From NCBI GenBank assembly GCA_900547195.1, contig URFQ01000002.1, forward strand, positions 26,562 through 90,561: 64,000 bases of DNA. The letters are read 5' to 3'. The notes beneath the pieces were generated by a model. It saw nothing but the letters and a program-made list of their open reading frames with translations. It did no database searches and was not told the origin of the DNA. Of this stretch, positions 1 to 8,503 are shown piece after piece (the stretch's first letter is position 1; every line of letters starts with the position of its first letter). The translations under genes and the position numbers were made by a program. The DNA comes from an uncultured Butyricicoccus sp. (GTDB taxonomy: Bacteria > Bacillota > Clostridia > Oscillospirales > Butyricicoccaceae).

Positions 1-2097
1 GGCGCAGCGATTGCACTGTACACAGCTCTTGCTGTTCCACTTGGGTACCATGGTTGCTACGCCGCGCTTGGCATAGGCCGACGTGCCGTTTTCCCATGTA
101 CCGTCCAGCACACCGTACTTCTGGAATACGGAAACCGGCAGCTTGTCGCCCTGCTGGCGGTCCATCGGGAGAACAATGTCCTTGACAAAAGGCGTTGCGT
201 CTATTTCTGTCGCAGGCACATCCGCTGCGTCCGCCCAGCTTTCCGGGATATCCACCTTGACCGCAGCGTTTACGCCCCTGTCAACGGCTTCGTTGTTCAT
301 ATCGACGATTTTCTGGCCCGCCTTTTTGAAGTATGAATTATAGTTGTTCTTCTTCATGTCCTCGACCGCAACATCCAGCGCAATGACCTTGGTCAGAGAG
401 AAAAACGCGGCCTGCAAGATGTTGTTGGTGCGCTTGCCAAGACCGATTTCCGCTGCGATCTTGGCCGCGTCAATGATGTAGAACTGTGCATGCTTGCGGC
501 ACAGGTCGCGTTTCATCTTGGCGGGCAGCCGAGTCTCCAGCTCCTCGGCGCCCCACGGGCAGTTGAGCAGATAGATGCCGCCCTCCTTGAGGTCGTCCGT
601 GGTGTCGTACTTATCCACATAGGTGGGGGCATGAACCGCTACAAAATCCGCGGAAGAGACCAGATAGGTCGCACGTATCGGGTTGTCGCCAAACCGCAGG
701 TGCGACTGAGTCAGGCCGCCCGATTTCATCGAGTCGTAAGAGAAATACGCCTGCGCGTACTTATCCGCTGTCAGGCCGATGGTCGTAATCGCGTTCTTGT
801 TCGCGCCCACCGTGCCGTCGCCTCCAAGGCCCCAGATTTTGCAGGAGATCTCGCACGGATGCGCCAACTCCACTTCGGTGTACTCCAGCGAGGTGTAGGT
901 CACGTCATCGTTGATGCCGATGGTAAAGTTGTTCTTCGGCTGATCCTGTTTCAGGTTATCGTAAACCGCTATGAACTGACCGGGCGTGGTGTCCTTGGAA
1001 GACAGGCCGTAACGTCCGCCGACAATCTTGATGCCGGTTCGTCCCGCCTGATTGAGCGCAGAGCACACATCGAGGTACAACGGCTCGCCGACCGAGCCGG
1101 TCTCCTTGGAGCGGTCAAGCACCGCAATCTTCTGACAGGTTGCGGGGATTGCTTCGACAAAATGTTTCACCGAGAACGGTCGGTACAGGTGTACCTGAAC
1201 CAGACCGACCTTGCGTCCCCGGGCATTAAGGTAATCAATGGTCTCTTTGACCGCTTCAGACGCTGAGCACATCACAACGATCACTTCTTCCGCGTCCGGC
1301 GCGCCGTAATAATTGAACAGCTTGTAATTCCGGCCGGTCAGGGCATTGATTTTATCCATGTAGTGCTGCACAGTATCAGGCACGACCGCGCTCTTGACGT
1401 TCGCGCCCTCCTTGCACTGGAAGTAAATATCCGGGTTGACATTGTTGCCGCGGCTCGTGGGATGCTCCGGGTTGAGCGACTGGCGGCGGAACTCCTTGAA
1501 GGCGTCATAATCGATAAAACCGCGCAGATCCTCATAGTCGAGCGTTTCGATGCGCTGCATCTCGTGCGAAGTGCGGAAGCCGTCAAAGCAGTGCATGAAA
1601 GCGTACCGTGCACTGATCGCGGAAAGATGCGCAACCGCGCCCAAATCCATGGCTTCCTGCGGGGAGGAGGACATCAGCATCGCGTAACCCGTCGTGCGGC
1701 AGGTCATAAAGTCGGTATGGTCGCCAAAAATTGAATGGTGGTTGCTCGTCACAACGCGGGACGCGACGTGCATGACGTTGGGCAGGAATTGGCCGCCCAT
1801 GGCGTACATCGCCGGAATCATCAACATCAGGCCCTGCGAGGAGGTAAATGTAGTGGTAAGGGCGCCCGCTTGCAGCGAGCCGTGGCAGGTGCCCGCAGCG
1901 CCCGCCTCGGACTGCATCTGAATCACGTCTACGGTAGAACCGAATAGGTTTTTCTTGCCCTTTGCCGACCATTCGTCGACTTTTTCCGCCATCGGAGACG
2001 ACGGCGTGATCGGATAAATTGCGGCAACCTCGGTAAACGCATAGGCTACATAGGCTGCGGCGGTATTGCCGTCCATTACGGCATAGTTTTTTTTCAT
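1..2097 (-). CDS. nifJ: Pyruvate:ferredoxin (flavodoxin) oxidoreductase, N-terminal 699 residues
   Basis: The gene enters from the left edge, so its 3' end is missing; the family is about 1170 residues. It oxidatively decarboxylates pyruvate to acetyl-CoA and CO2 and reduces ferredoxin in the cytoplasm. Seen: YPITPSSPM at residues 28-36 (Thr31) and QSEAGA with Glu64, matching the substrate and thiamine-diphosphate residues of the POR N-terminal domain. At the window edge is KSCVQCNRC (Cys692, 695, 698), the first ferredoxin-type 4Fe-4S motif. The C-terminal TPP-binding domain lies outside. The ATG at 2097 has AAGGAA seven bases upstream. It lies downstream of, and codirectional with, the sugar-acid operon but behind a likely terminator. 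Long ORFs on the other strand here are shadows. Confidence 0.95.
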   Translation of the reverse strand, partial: MKKNYAVMDGNTAAAYVAYAFTEVAAIYPITPSSPMAEKVDEWSAKGKKNLFGSTVDVIQMQSEAGAAGTCHGSLQAGALTTTFTSSQGLMLMIPAMYAMGGQFLPNVMHVASRVVTSNHHSIFGDHTDFMTCRTTGYAMLMSSSPQEAMDLGAVAHLSAISARYAFMHCFDGFRTSHEMQRIETLDYEDLRGFIDYDAFKEFRRQSLNPEHPTSRGNNVNPDIYFQCKEGANVKSAVVPDTVQHYMDKINALTGRNYKLFNYYGAPDAEEVIVVMCSASEAVKETIDYLNARGRKVGLVQVHLYRPFSVKHFVEAIPATCQKIAVLDRSKETGSVGEPLYLDVCSALNQAGRTGIKIVGGRYGLSSKDTTPGQFIAVYDNLKQDQPKNNFTIGINDDVTYTSLEYTEVELAHPCEISCKIWGLGGDGTVGANKNAITTIGLTADKYAQAYFSYDSMKSGGLTQSHLRFGDNPIRATYLVSSADFVAVHAPTYVDKYDTTDDLKEGGIYLLNCPWGAEELETRLPAKMKRDLCRKHAQFYIIDAAKIAAEIGLGKRTNNILQAAFFSLTKVIALDVAVEDMKKNNYNSYFKKAGQKIVDMNNEAVDRGVNAAVKVDIPESWADAADVPATEIDATPFVKDIVLPMDRQQGDKLPVSVFQKYGVLDGTWENGTSAYAKRGVATMVPKWNSKSCVQCNRCA

Positions 2098-2162
2098 GGG
2101 GATATTCCTTTCTTGGCAATGATATGCTGCACCGCCCTTCTGGCGGACACAGCAAGGACAAA

Positions 2163-2205
2163 GCTGCGGCAACACGAGAGAACATCTGTGTTGTGCTGCC
2201 GCAGC
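2163..2205 (-). terminator. Probable terminator between the uxaA-type operon and nifJ
   Basis: The stem GCTGCGGC / GCCGCAGC continues into CAACAC / GTGTTG in the 140-base gap after the dehydratase gene. The T-run after it on the minus strand is short (TTTGTCC), so termination may be partial and some nifJ transcription could come from read-through. Confidence 0.5.
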
Positions 2206-2238
2206 CCATTTTCTCAATGTAGGTTTGCAGGTTCGTGC

Positions 2239-3399
2239 TTACACGAAGTTACAAACGCGGGCGATCGACATCTCGGTATAGCCCAAGGATTCCGCCTTGG
2301 TCTGCCGGCCGCTGGCAACTTCGGAAACCAGTTTCAGCAGATCGTCCCCCATCTCCTGCAAATTGCCGCCGTAGATGAGCGGCGAGGCGTCCACATCGAT
2401 ATTGTCCTCCATCTTGGCAAAGGTGATGCGGTTGCCGGTGATCTTGATGACCGGCGCAATGGGGTTGCCGGTAGGTGTGCCGCGGCCGGTGGAGAACACG
2501 ATCACCTGCGCCCCGCCTGCGACCATGCCCGCCACCGAAGATGGATCGTTACCCGGCGTGTCCATGATAACAAGTCCGCTCTTAGACGTGATCTGCTTGG
2601 CATAGTCGTACACCTCGTTGATCGGAGTATGGCCGCCCTTGTGGATACAGCCGAGCGACTTTTCCTCAAGCGTGGTGATACCGCCGGCCTTATTGCCTGG
2701 AGCCGGGTTGCCTTCCCGCACCTCCTCGCCGACCAGCCGCAGCGCTTTTTCGTATCGATCGACGATCTCGAAGATGCGATCATGCACCGCAGGAGTTGCC
2801 GCCCGGCGGGCCAGAATATGCTCCGCGCCGATGAATTCGGTGGTTTCGGACAGGATGGACGTTCCGCCTTCTGCGACAATGCGGTCGCTTAATTCGCCGA
2901 TTAACACATTGGCTGCAAGCCCGCTGGTCGGATCCGAACCGCCGCACTCGGTGCCGACGATCAGTTCGGAGAGCGGGAACTCCTGCTTCTGCAGCCTGGA
3001 AGCCTCCGCAACCATCTCCTTTGCATAGCGCACCGCGATATCCACTGCCTTGAGGGTGCCGCCGGCCTCTTGGATGATGACCTGCCGGATCGGCTTGTTG
3101 GTGCGCGCCCGAATGGCTTCGACCACCAGATCCATCTGGCAGTTTTCACAACCCAGCGACACCACGACCGTACCGTACACGTTGGGGTTGGCCGCGTAAC
3201 CGGCCATCACATCCATCGTAAGCTGCTGGTCGGATGCCACCTGCGAGCAGCCGAGCTGGTTGTTGAAGGTGACAGAGCCCACCACCTGCTGGGAAATGAT
3301 GCGGGTGGTGTCGGAGGCGCAGACGCTGGCAGGCAGAATCAGCACCTTATTGCGTACACCCACACGACCGTCCGGCCGCCGGTAACCATAAAAAGTCAT
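2239..3399 (-). CDS. UxaA-family sugar-acid dehydratase, large (catalytic) subunit
   Basis: This 386-residue protein matches the C-terminal catalytic domain of the altronate/galactarate dehydratase family (UxaA/GarD), which removes water from sugar acids to give 2-keto-3-deoxy acids and usually needs Fe(II). Family features seen: YRRPDGRVGVRNKVLIL at the N-terminus, LGCSQ, LGCENCQ, GTECGGSDPTSG, and TGRGTPTG near the C-terminus. In E. coli UxaA this domain is fused to an N-terminal SAF domain; here the SAF domain is the separate gene 12 bases upstream. Start ATG is preceded by GAGGAGGG. The exact substrate (altronate, galactarate or another aldonate) cannot be read from the sequence. Confidence 0.88.
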   Translation of the reverse strand: MTFYGYRRPDGRVGVRNKVLILPASVCASDTTRIISQQVVGSVTFNNQLGCSQVASDQQLTMDVMAGYAANPNVYGTVVVSLGCENCQMDLVVEAIRARTNKPIRQVIIQEAGGTLKAVDIAVRYAKEMVAEASRLQKQEFPLSELIVGTECGGSDPTSGLAANVLIGELSDRIVAEGGTSILSETTEFIGAEHILARRAATPAVHDRIFEIVDRYEKALRLVGEEVREGNPAPGNKAGGITTLEEKSLGCIHKGGHTPINEVYDYAKQITSKSGLVIMDTPGNDPSSVAGMVAGGAQVIVFSTGRGTPTGNPIAPVIKITGNRITFAKMEDNIDVDASPLIYGGNLQEMGDDLLKLVSEVASGRQTKAESLGYTEMSIARVCNFV

Positions 3400-3411
3400 G
3401 CCTGTCCCTCC

Positions 3412-3702
3412 TCATTCTTTCTCTTTCAGGTTTTCTCGGTGACCTTCTACATTATGCACATGGACATGTTCGCCGGTTTGGATATCGCAGACGGCCACGC
3501 CGATGTGCTCGCCATATTTGATCACAGGCTCCCCTTTGGCGATGTTGCGGGTGGCCACCTTGTGATAAATGGTGATATTCTCGCGCGCGGTCAGGCTTTT
3601 TTCCTCGCCGCCGCAGGCATAGGTGACCGTATCTCCGGTGGAGATGGGTTCGATTGCTACAGCCACATTGTCCCTTTTATCAATGATTATGGCATTACGC
3701 AT
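3412..3702 (-). CDS. UxaA-family dehydratase, small SAF-domain subunit
   Basis: This 96-residue protein corresponds to the N-terminal SAF domain of altronate/galactarate dehydratases. It contains the typical core DNVAVAIEPISTGDTV near residues 11-26 and KGEPVIKYGEHIGVA near 75-89, and ends in a His-rich tail (VHVHN). It should form the dehydratase with the gene directly downstream. A good ribosome site (AAAGGAG) precedes the ATG. Splitting of UxaA into two cistrons is common in Clostridia and is not a frameshift. Confidence 0.87.
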   Translation of the reverse strand: MRNAIIIDKRDNVAVAIEPISTGDTVTYACGGEEKSLTARENITIYHKVATRNIAKGEPVIKYGEHIGVAVCDIQTGEHVHVHNVEGHRENLKEKE

Positions 3703-3748
3703 GTTGTTTTGCTCCTTTGTGCGGCTCTGCGGCCGCGATTTTGAAAAA

Positions 3749-5116
3749 TTACAGCGGGATAACCAGTGCGCCGATAATGGCCAACAGGAAGATGAACACC
3801 GAGGAGATAAAGGACCCCAGCGTGTAGGTCTTTAGGCCGCCGGTCACGGTCAGGCCGGATATGTTGGTGGCGACCCAGTAGCCCGAGTCGTTGACATGGC
3901 CAATGGAGTTGCCGCCGGACAGACAGGCCAGCGCGATCCAGACCGGATGACATCCGATGGCCGGCGCAATGGTAGCCATGATGCCCATGGAGGTCATACC
4001 GGCGACTGTGCCGGAGCCCTGCGCCACACGGAAGATCATGCCGATGCCGTATGCGAGAAACATTGCTGGGAGGACCGAGGTGGTGTCGGTGCCCAGCAGA
4101 CCGACAATTGCGTTGCCGGTGCCGGTGGCGGTGATGACCGAAGCGAACGAGCCGCCTGCGCCGGTGATCAACAGTACAACGCCCGCACTCTTCAGCGCTT
4201 CACCCGCAGACTCCTCAAAATGTTCACGGCCGATGTAGGGCAGGCTGACCAGATAAGCGCCCAACGTGCCAAGCAGCATCGCAATCAGCTTGTCACCCAG
4301 GAAGGTGCAGATGACCGGCGCGTCTTCGAACAGTGCGCTGCCCAGCGTGCCGAACAGGATGCAGACAACCGGGATGATGATGGGCAACAGCGAAACAAAC
4401 AGGCCCGGCCTGGACTTGGCGTTGCTGTCCGCGTCGCGTGCGGCGAGCAGTTCACGGGTCACGTTGGAGCTATGGTTGACGTCTTTTTCATCATTCCAGA
4501 TGCCGCGGTCATGGATCTTAATATAAACAAAGTTGGACAGCATGACCGTGATGAAGCCAATAACCAAACCCACGATCAGCATGATGCCAAGGTCGAAGCC
4601 GAAGATATCGGCGGCGGCGAGCGGGTTCGGCGTGGGCGGCACAACACAATGGGCAGTGGTAGCGCCGATGGTCAGGCAGCCGGTGACGTAGCACATCTTC
4701 ATGTTGATCTTAGAGGCGATGGTGATGCCAATCGGGATGAGAATGATGAAGGTCACGTCAAAGAACACCGGGATGGAGAGCACAAAGCCTGCCAAGCTCA
4801 GGCCCCAGATGGCGCGTTTGGCTGGGAAGACCGATACCAGCTTGTCCGCAATAACAGAGGCTGCACCGCTGTCGCTCATCAACTGCCCCAATATCGTGCC
4901 AAAGCCGACCGGAAGACCGATGCTGGTCATCATGTTTCCAAAGCCGGAAGAGATGGTAGAAGCGGTGGTCATCAGGTCGAGCCCTCCCATCAGCCCCATG
5001 AACAGGCAGGCGGCAACCATGCCGATAGCCGCGTTAAGTTTGAGCACAATGATGCAAAACAGGATGATTACGATGGCGCCAATCAGCGCGCCAATCAGGA
5101 TACCAGGATTCGTCAT
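3749..5116 (-). CDS. GntP-family gluconate/sugar-acid:H+ symporter
   Basis: A 455-residue integral membrane protein with about 12-14 hydrophobic segments, the normal length for the gluconate:H+ symporter (GntP) family. Typical elements are LPVGFGTILGQLMSDSGAA near residue 70, a PPTPNPLAAADIFG segment near residue 160, and CLSGGNSIGHVNDSGYW near residue 400. It should import a hexonate or similar acid for the dehydratase encoded downstream. AAAGGGG precedes the ATG at 5116. It lies between the LarA-like gene and the uxaA genes in one minus-strand operon. Confidence 0.9.
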   Translation of the reverse strand: MTNPGILIGALIGAIVIILFCIIVLKLNAAIGMVAACLFMGLMGGLDLMTTASTISSGFGNMMTSIGLPVGFGTILGQLMSDSGAASVIADKLVSVFPAKRAIWGLSLAGFVLSIPVFFDVTFIILIPIGITIASKINMKMCYVTGCLTIGATTAHCVVPPTPNPLAAADIFGFDLGIMLIVGLVIGFITVMLSNFVYIKIHDRGIWNDEKDVNHSSNVTRELLAARDADSNAKSRPGLFVSLLPIIIPVVCILFGTLGSALFEDAPVICTFLGDKLIAMLLGTLGAYLVSLPYIGREHFEESAGEALKSAGVVLLITGAGGSFASVITATGTGNAIVGLLGTDTTSVLPAMFLAYGIGMIFRVAQGSGTVAGMTSMGIMATIAPAIGCHPVWIALACLSGGNSIGHVNDSGYWVATNISGLTVTGGLKTYTLGSFISSVFIFLLAIIGALVIPL

Positions 5117-5210
5117 ATCATTTTACCCCTTTCTTTTTAAAACTTATTTGATTTAAACACCCGGGAGCCGGCGGGCGTCCTGCCCACAGAGAACCGCCGG
5201 AAACCGGGAG

Positions 5211-6494
5211 TCAGAACAGGTTGCCTTCTTCGTCGAAGGGCAGCTCATAAGGCTCGGAGAGAATCTCAATATGTGGATTCGCCTTGGCCAGCGGAATTAA
5301 ACCCTCGGAGATCTCGATGTACTCGATATGGGCGGTGTCCGGGATACGGATCATCTTCATATTCTCCGGATCCTCGGCATCCGGGCAGCAGCACAGCGCA
5401 AGCTGCAGTGCCTCGCGGTCGTTATCCATGATCATCGGGATTTTCATCAGATGTAAAAAGGTGTTTGTCACTCCGGTGGGATAGGTCATCTCCAGCTTCA
5501 TCTTGTTGAACAGACGGCGGGTGGTGACCTCGGCCAGGCCGACGCCCTGCGCGTTGCCATGGGTTTCATCGGTCAGATCAAGAATAACCACCTTTTCGGC
5601 CTCAATACCGCCTGAGCAGTATTTGGGCTGGACAAAGCGCCCCGAGATGTTGGGATCCATGCCGTCGCCCGAGATGTTTTTACCGATCTTGTCCACAACC
5701 AGCACATCACACTTGTCAAACAGCAGGCGCGCTATGGTCTTATAGGACAGGTCGCGCAGCTTAGGCTCCTCGGTGATGATCTCCTCGGGCGATAGGCCGC
5801 GGATCAGGTAAGTCTCGTCGTAGGCGTTTTCGATGATAGCGATGCCGCCTAGGATCGGACAATTCTCAAGGATTGTACGTCCGTATTCCTCGACCAGTTC
5901 GTGCATGATACCTGGACTCTGGTGATGGATGCTCTCCGCGCCGTGCTGCTTGCCCAAGCCGATGGCCATCATCTTCATCAGGCCGCTTTCATATCGACCG
6001 CGGAACGAAGTGTGCGGCTTGATGCGATTGAACAGGAGGATACCGTCTGCCTCGGACGCATACTTGTCAACATATACCGGCTGATGGCGCACATTCGATA
6101 AACCAATCTGCACGGTCTCCATAGAACTTTTGACCGGGCAGCCCATAGTCTCCTCTGTGATGCCGTAATCAGCCAAGATCTGAGTCTGCCCCTCAGCAGT
6201 CGCGCCGCCGTGGCTGCCCATCGCCGCCACGATGAATGGGTTGGCTCCCTTGGACTTGACAAAGTCCACAATCGCGCGCGTCATGATGGCGTAGTGATGA
6301 ATGCCGCGGCTGCCGCAAGTGATAGCGATTTGCATGCCAGGCTTGATTTGGCCGCTCAGCGCCTCACGTGCCAGCTCATTTTGTACAGTTTGTGCAATTT
6401 CCTCCTTGGGAATGTGGGAATTGTCGTACAACTCCCGAACTTTGACCATTTTGGGGATCGGAACGTCCTTAATCATGTCTGTAATGGTTTTCAT
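5211..6494 (-). CDS. LarA-like (DUF2088) nickel-pincer hydroxyacid racemase/epimerase
   Basis: This 427-residue protein belongs to the LarA superfamily of racemases and epimerases that use a nickel-pincer nucleotide. Seen: GSRGIHHYA near residue 61, AMGSHGG with His95, KPHTSF with His161, Lys174 and His190. The 16-residue spacing Lys174-His190 equals that of the cofactor-binding Lys184 and nickel ligand His200 in lactate racemase, so cofactor binding looks intact. The first gene of an operon with GntP and UxaA-type genes, it is more likely a sugar-acid 2-epimerase (such as the gluconate epimerases known in this superfamily) than a lactate racemase. The pincer-cofactor genes larB, larC and larE are not in the window. 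Start ATG after GGAGGAGG. Confidence 0.8.
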   Translation of the reverse strand: MKTITDMIKDVPIPKMVKVRELYDNSHIPKEEIAQTVQNELAREALSGQIKPGMQIAITCGSRGIHHYAIMTRAIVDFVKSKGANPFIVAAMGSHGGATAEGQTQILADYGITEETMGCPVKSSMETVQIGLSNVRHQPVYVDKYASEADGILLFNRIKPHTSFRGRYESGLMKMMAIGLGKQHGAESIHHQSPGIMHELVEEYGRTILENCPILGGIAIIENAYDETYLIRGLSPEEIITEEPKLRDLSYKTIARLLFDKCDVLVVDKIGKNISGDGMDPNISGRFVQPKYCSGGIEAEKVVILDLTDETHGNAQGVGLAEVTTRRLFNKMKLEMTYPTGVTNTFLHLMKIPMIMDNDREALQLALCCCPDAEDPENMKMIRIPDTAHIEYIEISEGLIPLAKANPHIEILSEPYELPFDEEGNLF

Positions 6495-6687
6495 AACAAA
6501 CCTCCTCCCACGTTTGTCGAACTCTCTGCCGTCCGCCCTTGCAGGTAATCTTGCAGCAGAGCTTCTTTTCCTAATCCTTTCTGCACAGCTGCTGGCCGCG
6601 CGAAAAAAACATGTGTTTTCTTTCCTTTACGTAGCATCGGCTGTATGTATTTAGGAACATAATACTTATTTAAGAACTACAGTTTGG

Positions 6688-6716
6688 ATTATAGCAAATT
6701 GTCTACGGTTTGTCAA
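6688..6716 (-). promoter_or_regulatory. Promoter of the LarA/GntP/UxaA operon
   Basis: On the minus strand, TTGACA, a 17-base spacer and TATAAT form a perfect vegetative promoter. The start would be near 6680, leaving an untranslated leader of about 185 bases. The leader start carries two similar decamers, TTCTTAAATA and TTCCTAAATA, 21 bases apart, which could bind a regulator. No regulator gene is adjacent. Confidence 0.8.
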
Positions 6717-6830
6717 TTTAAAAGTGTACAATTTTCATAACAAATAATTGTTAAATATGCTCTATACTAATGGATGTGCACAAAACAGCAGCCGTTTTTT
6801 TATTGCCGTGTGGGAATACGGCCGGTTCCA

Positions 6831-6846
6831 TGTTTCACGTGAAACC
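6831..6846. promoter_or_regulatory. parS site (ParB/Spo0J binding)
   Basis: TGTTTCACGTGAAACC differs from the Bacillus subtilis parS consensus TGTTNCACGTGAAACA only in the last base. It lies in a non-coding gap. An identical 16-mer is at 10928 and a one-mismatch version at 44107. ParB loads at such sites near the replication origin for chromosome segregation. Confidence 0.85.
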
Positions 6847-6861
6847 AGCGTTTTGTTGCCC

Positions 6862-6891
6862 TTGCATAACAAGACCCGCATGTCGTATAAT
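6862..6891 (+). promoter_or_regulatory. Promoter of the DUF4261 gene
   Basis: TTGCAT, 18 bases, TATAAT. The predicted start is about 25 bases before the ribosome site AGAAGGGAAG of the gene at 6923. The promoter begins 16 bases after the parS site, so bound ParB could affect it. Confidence 0.65.
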
Positions 6892-6922
6892 GAATACAAC
6901 TCGAAGAAGGGAAGTGTCTCCC

Positions 6923-7717
6923 ATGGAGAAAAACGAAATGCAGGCGCCTGATTTTGAGGCGTTGCTACTGTTTGACCGGGAACCGGATGCTTTGCAGCCG
7001 GAACAGGTCTGCCAGGCGCTGGCCGCCCGGTTTGGCGGCGCGGAACCGAACGAGGGCCGCTATCAACTCACAGGCTATGGCGTAGCGGTGCAGGCCGGCA
7101 TGCCGGGCCCTTTCGACCATACCACGGTTTCAGATTTTGTGCGCGGCCAGATGTGGAATGTAAAGGATGCAAATGGTTTGTTGAGCAGATGTACTCATGC
7201 GGTGCGCCTTGCAGACGACAATGCGCTTCAAATGGAATATAAACAGCGCGGAAAAATGCTGACCGAGTTGGTGGAAGCCGGGCTTGCAATGTATCCGGAC
7301 TGCGTTGCAGTTTTTGTGCCGGCATCCGGCCGGCTGGTCACTGCCGAACAGGTAAGGGAAAACCCGGCGCGCGGGGGAGACCGGTTTTTGTATCTATGCG
7401 TGAACACCCGTCTGTTCAGCATCAGCGGTGCGAGCAGCGATATGATGATTGATACTGTGGGCCTGTACCTGCTGGGTCTGCCGGATGTGCAATACCATTT
7501 CCATACCTTAAATCCCAATAAGGTGATGAAGCACGCTTATAGTGTTGCGTCGCTTCTGTACGCGGTCGGCGCAGTGATGAAGAGCGGGGAGACCATTGAT
7601 GGAATGGATGACTATGGCGTGACAAAGGAAATTCGCTGGCCGTTTCAGTACGAGCACGCGCTCATTGAGCCGCCGCGCACCGTGATGGCAATTACTCCGG
7701 GCGAATACGCGGTTTGA
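6923..7717 (+). CDS. DUF4261 domain-containing protein
   Basis: A 264-residue soluble protein of unknown function. The central FDHTTVSDFVRG, the CVAVFVPASGRLV stretch near residue 130, and the C-terminal TLNPNKVM ... GVTKEIRWPFQYEHALIEPPR segment fit the DUF4261 family. The reading frame stays open further upstream, to an ATG at 6770, but that start would place the promoter and parS inside the gene. The ATG at 6923 has AGAAGGGAAG at the right distance and is chosen. It is a single-gene unit ending at the repeat element starting at 7731. Confidence 0.75.
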   Translation: MEKNEMQAPDFEALLLFDREPDALQPEQVCQALAARFGGAEPNEGRYQLTGYGVAVQAGMPGPFDHTTVSDFVRGQMWNVKDANGLLSRCTHAVRLADDNALQMEYKQRGKMLTELVEAGLAMYPDCVAVFVPASGRLVTAEQVRENPARGGDRFLYLCVNTRLFSISGASSDMMIDTVGLYLLGLPDVQYHFHTLNPNKVMKHAYSVASLLYAVGAVMKSGETIDGMDDYGVTKEIRWPFQYEHALIEPPRTVMAITPGEYAV

Positions 7718-7730
7718 CATGGCACATAAA

Positions 7731-7960
7731 AAAGGACGCAGAAGCGTCCTTCAGACTGTCGAAAAACTACAGTTTTTCGACAAGTACGCCCGCCGCCATA
7801 AATGGCTCTGGGCGAGGGAGTTTTGAAAAGGCGCATAAATGAGCCATTTCAAAACTCTTGTTGTCAAAAAAGTCAGGCACATGTCCTGACTTTTTTGAGA
7901 ATTTTATACGCGCTGTGGCGCGGGGAGCTTTTTCGACAAGCTAAAGGACGCAGAAGCGTC
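7731..7960. repeat. MITE-like hairpin repeat (copy 1, subfamily B) flanked by a duplicated terminator
   Basis: The unit 7750-7942 lies between two copies of AAAGGACGCAGAAGCGTC (7731-7748 and 7943-7960), each a terminator hairpin. Ends are imperfect inverted repeats (GACTGTCGAAAAA ... TTTTTCGACAAG). Inside are three hairpins; one carries GCACATGTC in its loop (7877-7885), a nonamer shared by all four copies in the window. Related copies: 25769-26051 (inverted), 35730-36039 and 38291-38546. No ORF with a convincing ribosome site lies inside, so it is non-autonomous if mobile. Confidence 0.8.
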
Positions 7961-7965
7961 TTTTT

Positions 7966-8496
7966 TTAGTCCAAAAAATCCTCGGACCGCAGCCCGACAT
8001 GGGAATACAAATGCGCAAGCGCATTCCAGGTGTCGGCATCCAGCCGGCCGGTTGTGCGCAATCCGGCCGACTGCTGCAAACGCCGCACCGCGCGTTCGGT
8101 CGGTTCATCAAAAACGCCGGTATAAGGAATGGGCAGCAGATCGGGATACTGCATGGCAAGGCCGTTTAAAATTGATTGCAGAATATAGACAAACCGTCCA
8201 CGGTCGCCCAGCGCAACAATTTGCACAGCACTTGGAAAAACCCGCACCGCAAGCGGCAGGGCAGTGCGGCTGCGCACCAGATTTGCCTCCTGCACAATAC
8301 GGTCCCACGTGGACAGGTCAGTCTGGCCGGTGACCGGCAGCCCAAACCGCCGCTGAAACCGGCGTACCGATTGCTCGGTTTCTATGTCATACACGCCGCT
8401 GACCTTGGGGAGTGGTTCCCCCAGAGCAGCCTGAATGACACGCAAATCCATTTGCAGGCCGCGCACATGGGCGCGGCGCTGATCTTCGGTATACAA
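7966..8496 (-). CDS. Protein with two peptidoglycan-binding (PG_binding_1) domains
   Basis: About 176 residues, almost entirely two peptidoglycan-binding-1 repeats: the first around SGVYDIETEQSVRRFQRRFG, the second around TGVFDEPTERAVRRLQQ, each followed by TG.LD..TW. No signal peptide or catalytic domain is seen. The reading frame extends to an ATG at 8529 inside the upstream gene, but GAGGAGGG stands about 11 bases before the TTG at 8496, so the TTG start is preferred, with moderate certainty. It is the last gene of a three-gene operon and probably acts on the spore cortex or cell wall together with the upstream protein. Confidence 0.8.
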   Translation of the reverse strand: MYTEDQRRAHVRGLQMDLRVIQAALGEPLPKVSGVYDIETEQSVRRFQRRFGLPVTGQTDLSTWDRIVQEANLVRSRTALPLAVRVFPSAVQIVALGDRGRFVYILQSILNGLAMQYPDLLPIPYTGVFDEPTERAVRRLQQSAGLRTTGRLDADTWNALAHLYSHVGLRSEDFLD

Positions 8497-8503
8497 AATC
8501 GGA

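Noticed and set aside
490..1266. Plus-strand ORF of 258 codons over nifJ
   Set aside because: It is a shadow: the opposite strand encodes pyruvate:ferredoxin oxidoreductase continuously from 2097 to the window edge, with conserved motifs.
3896..5140. Plus-strand ORF of 414 codons opposite gntP
   Set aside because: Its composition (Asp/Gln/Arg/Gly-rich, no domain) is that of an antisense frame of a membrane protein gene.
7731..7960. Paired hairpins read simply as two independent terminators for convergent genes
   Set aside because: The two hairpins are identical at each locus but differ between loci, and the sequence between them is a repeated unit found at four loci.
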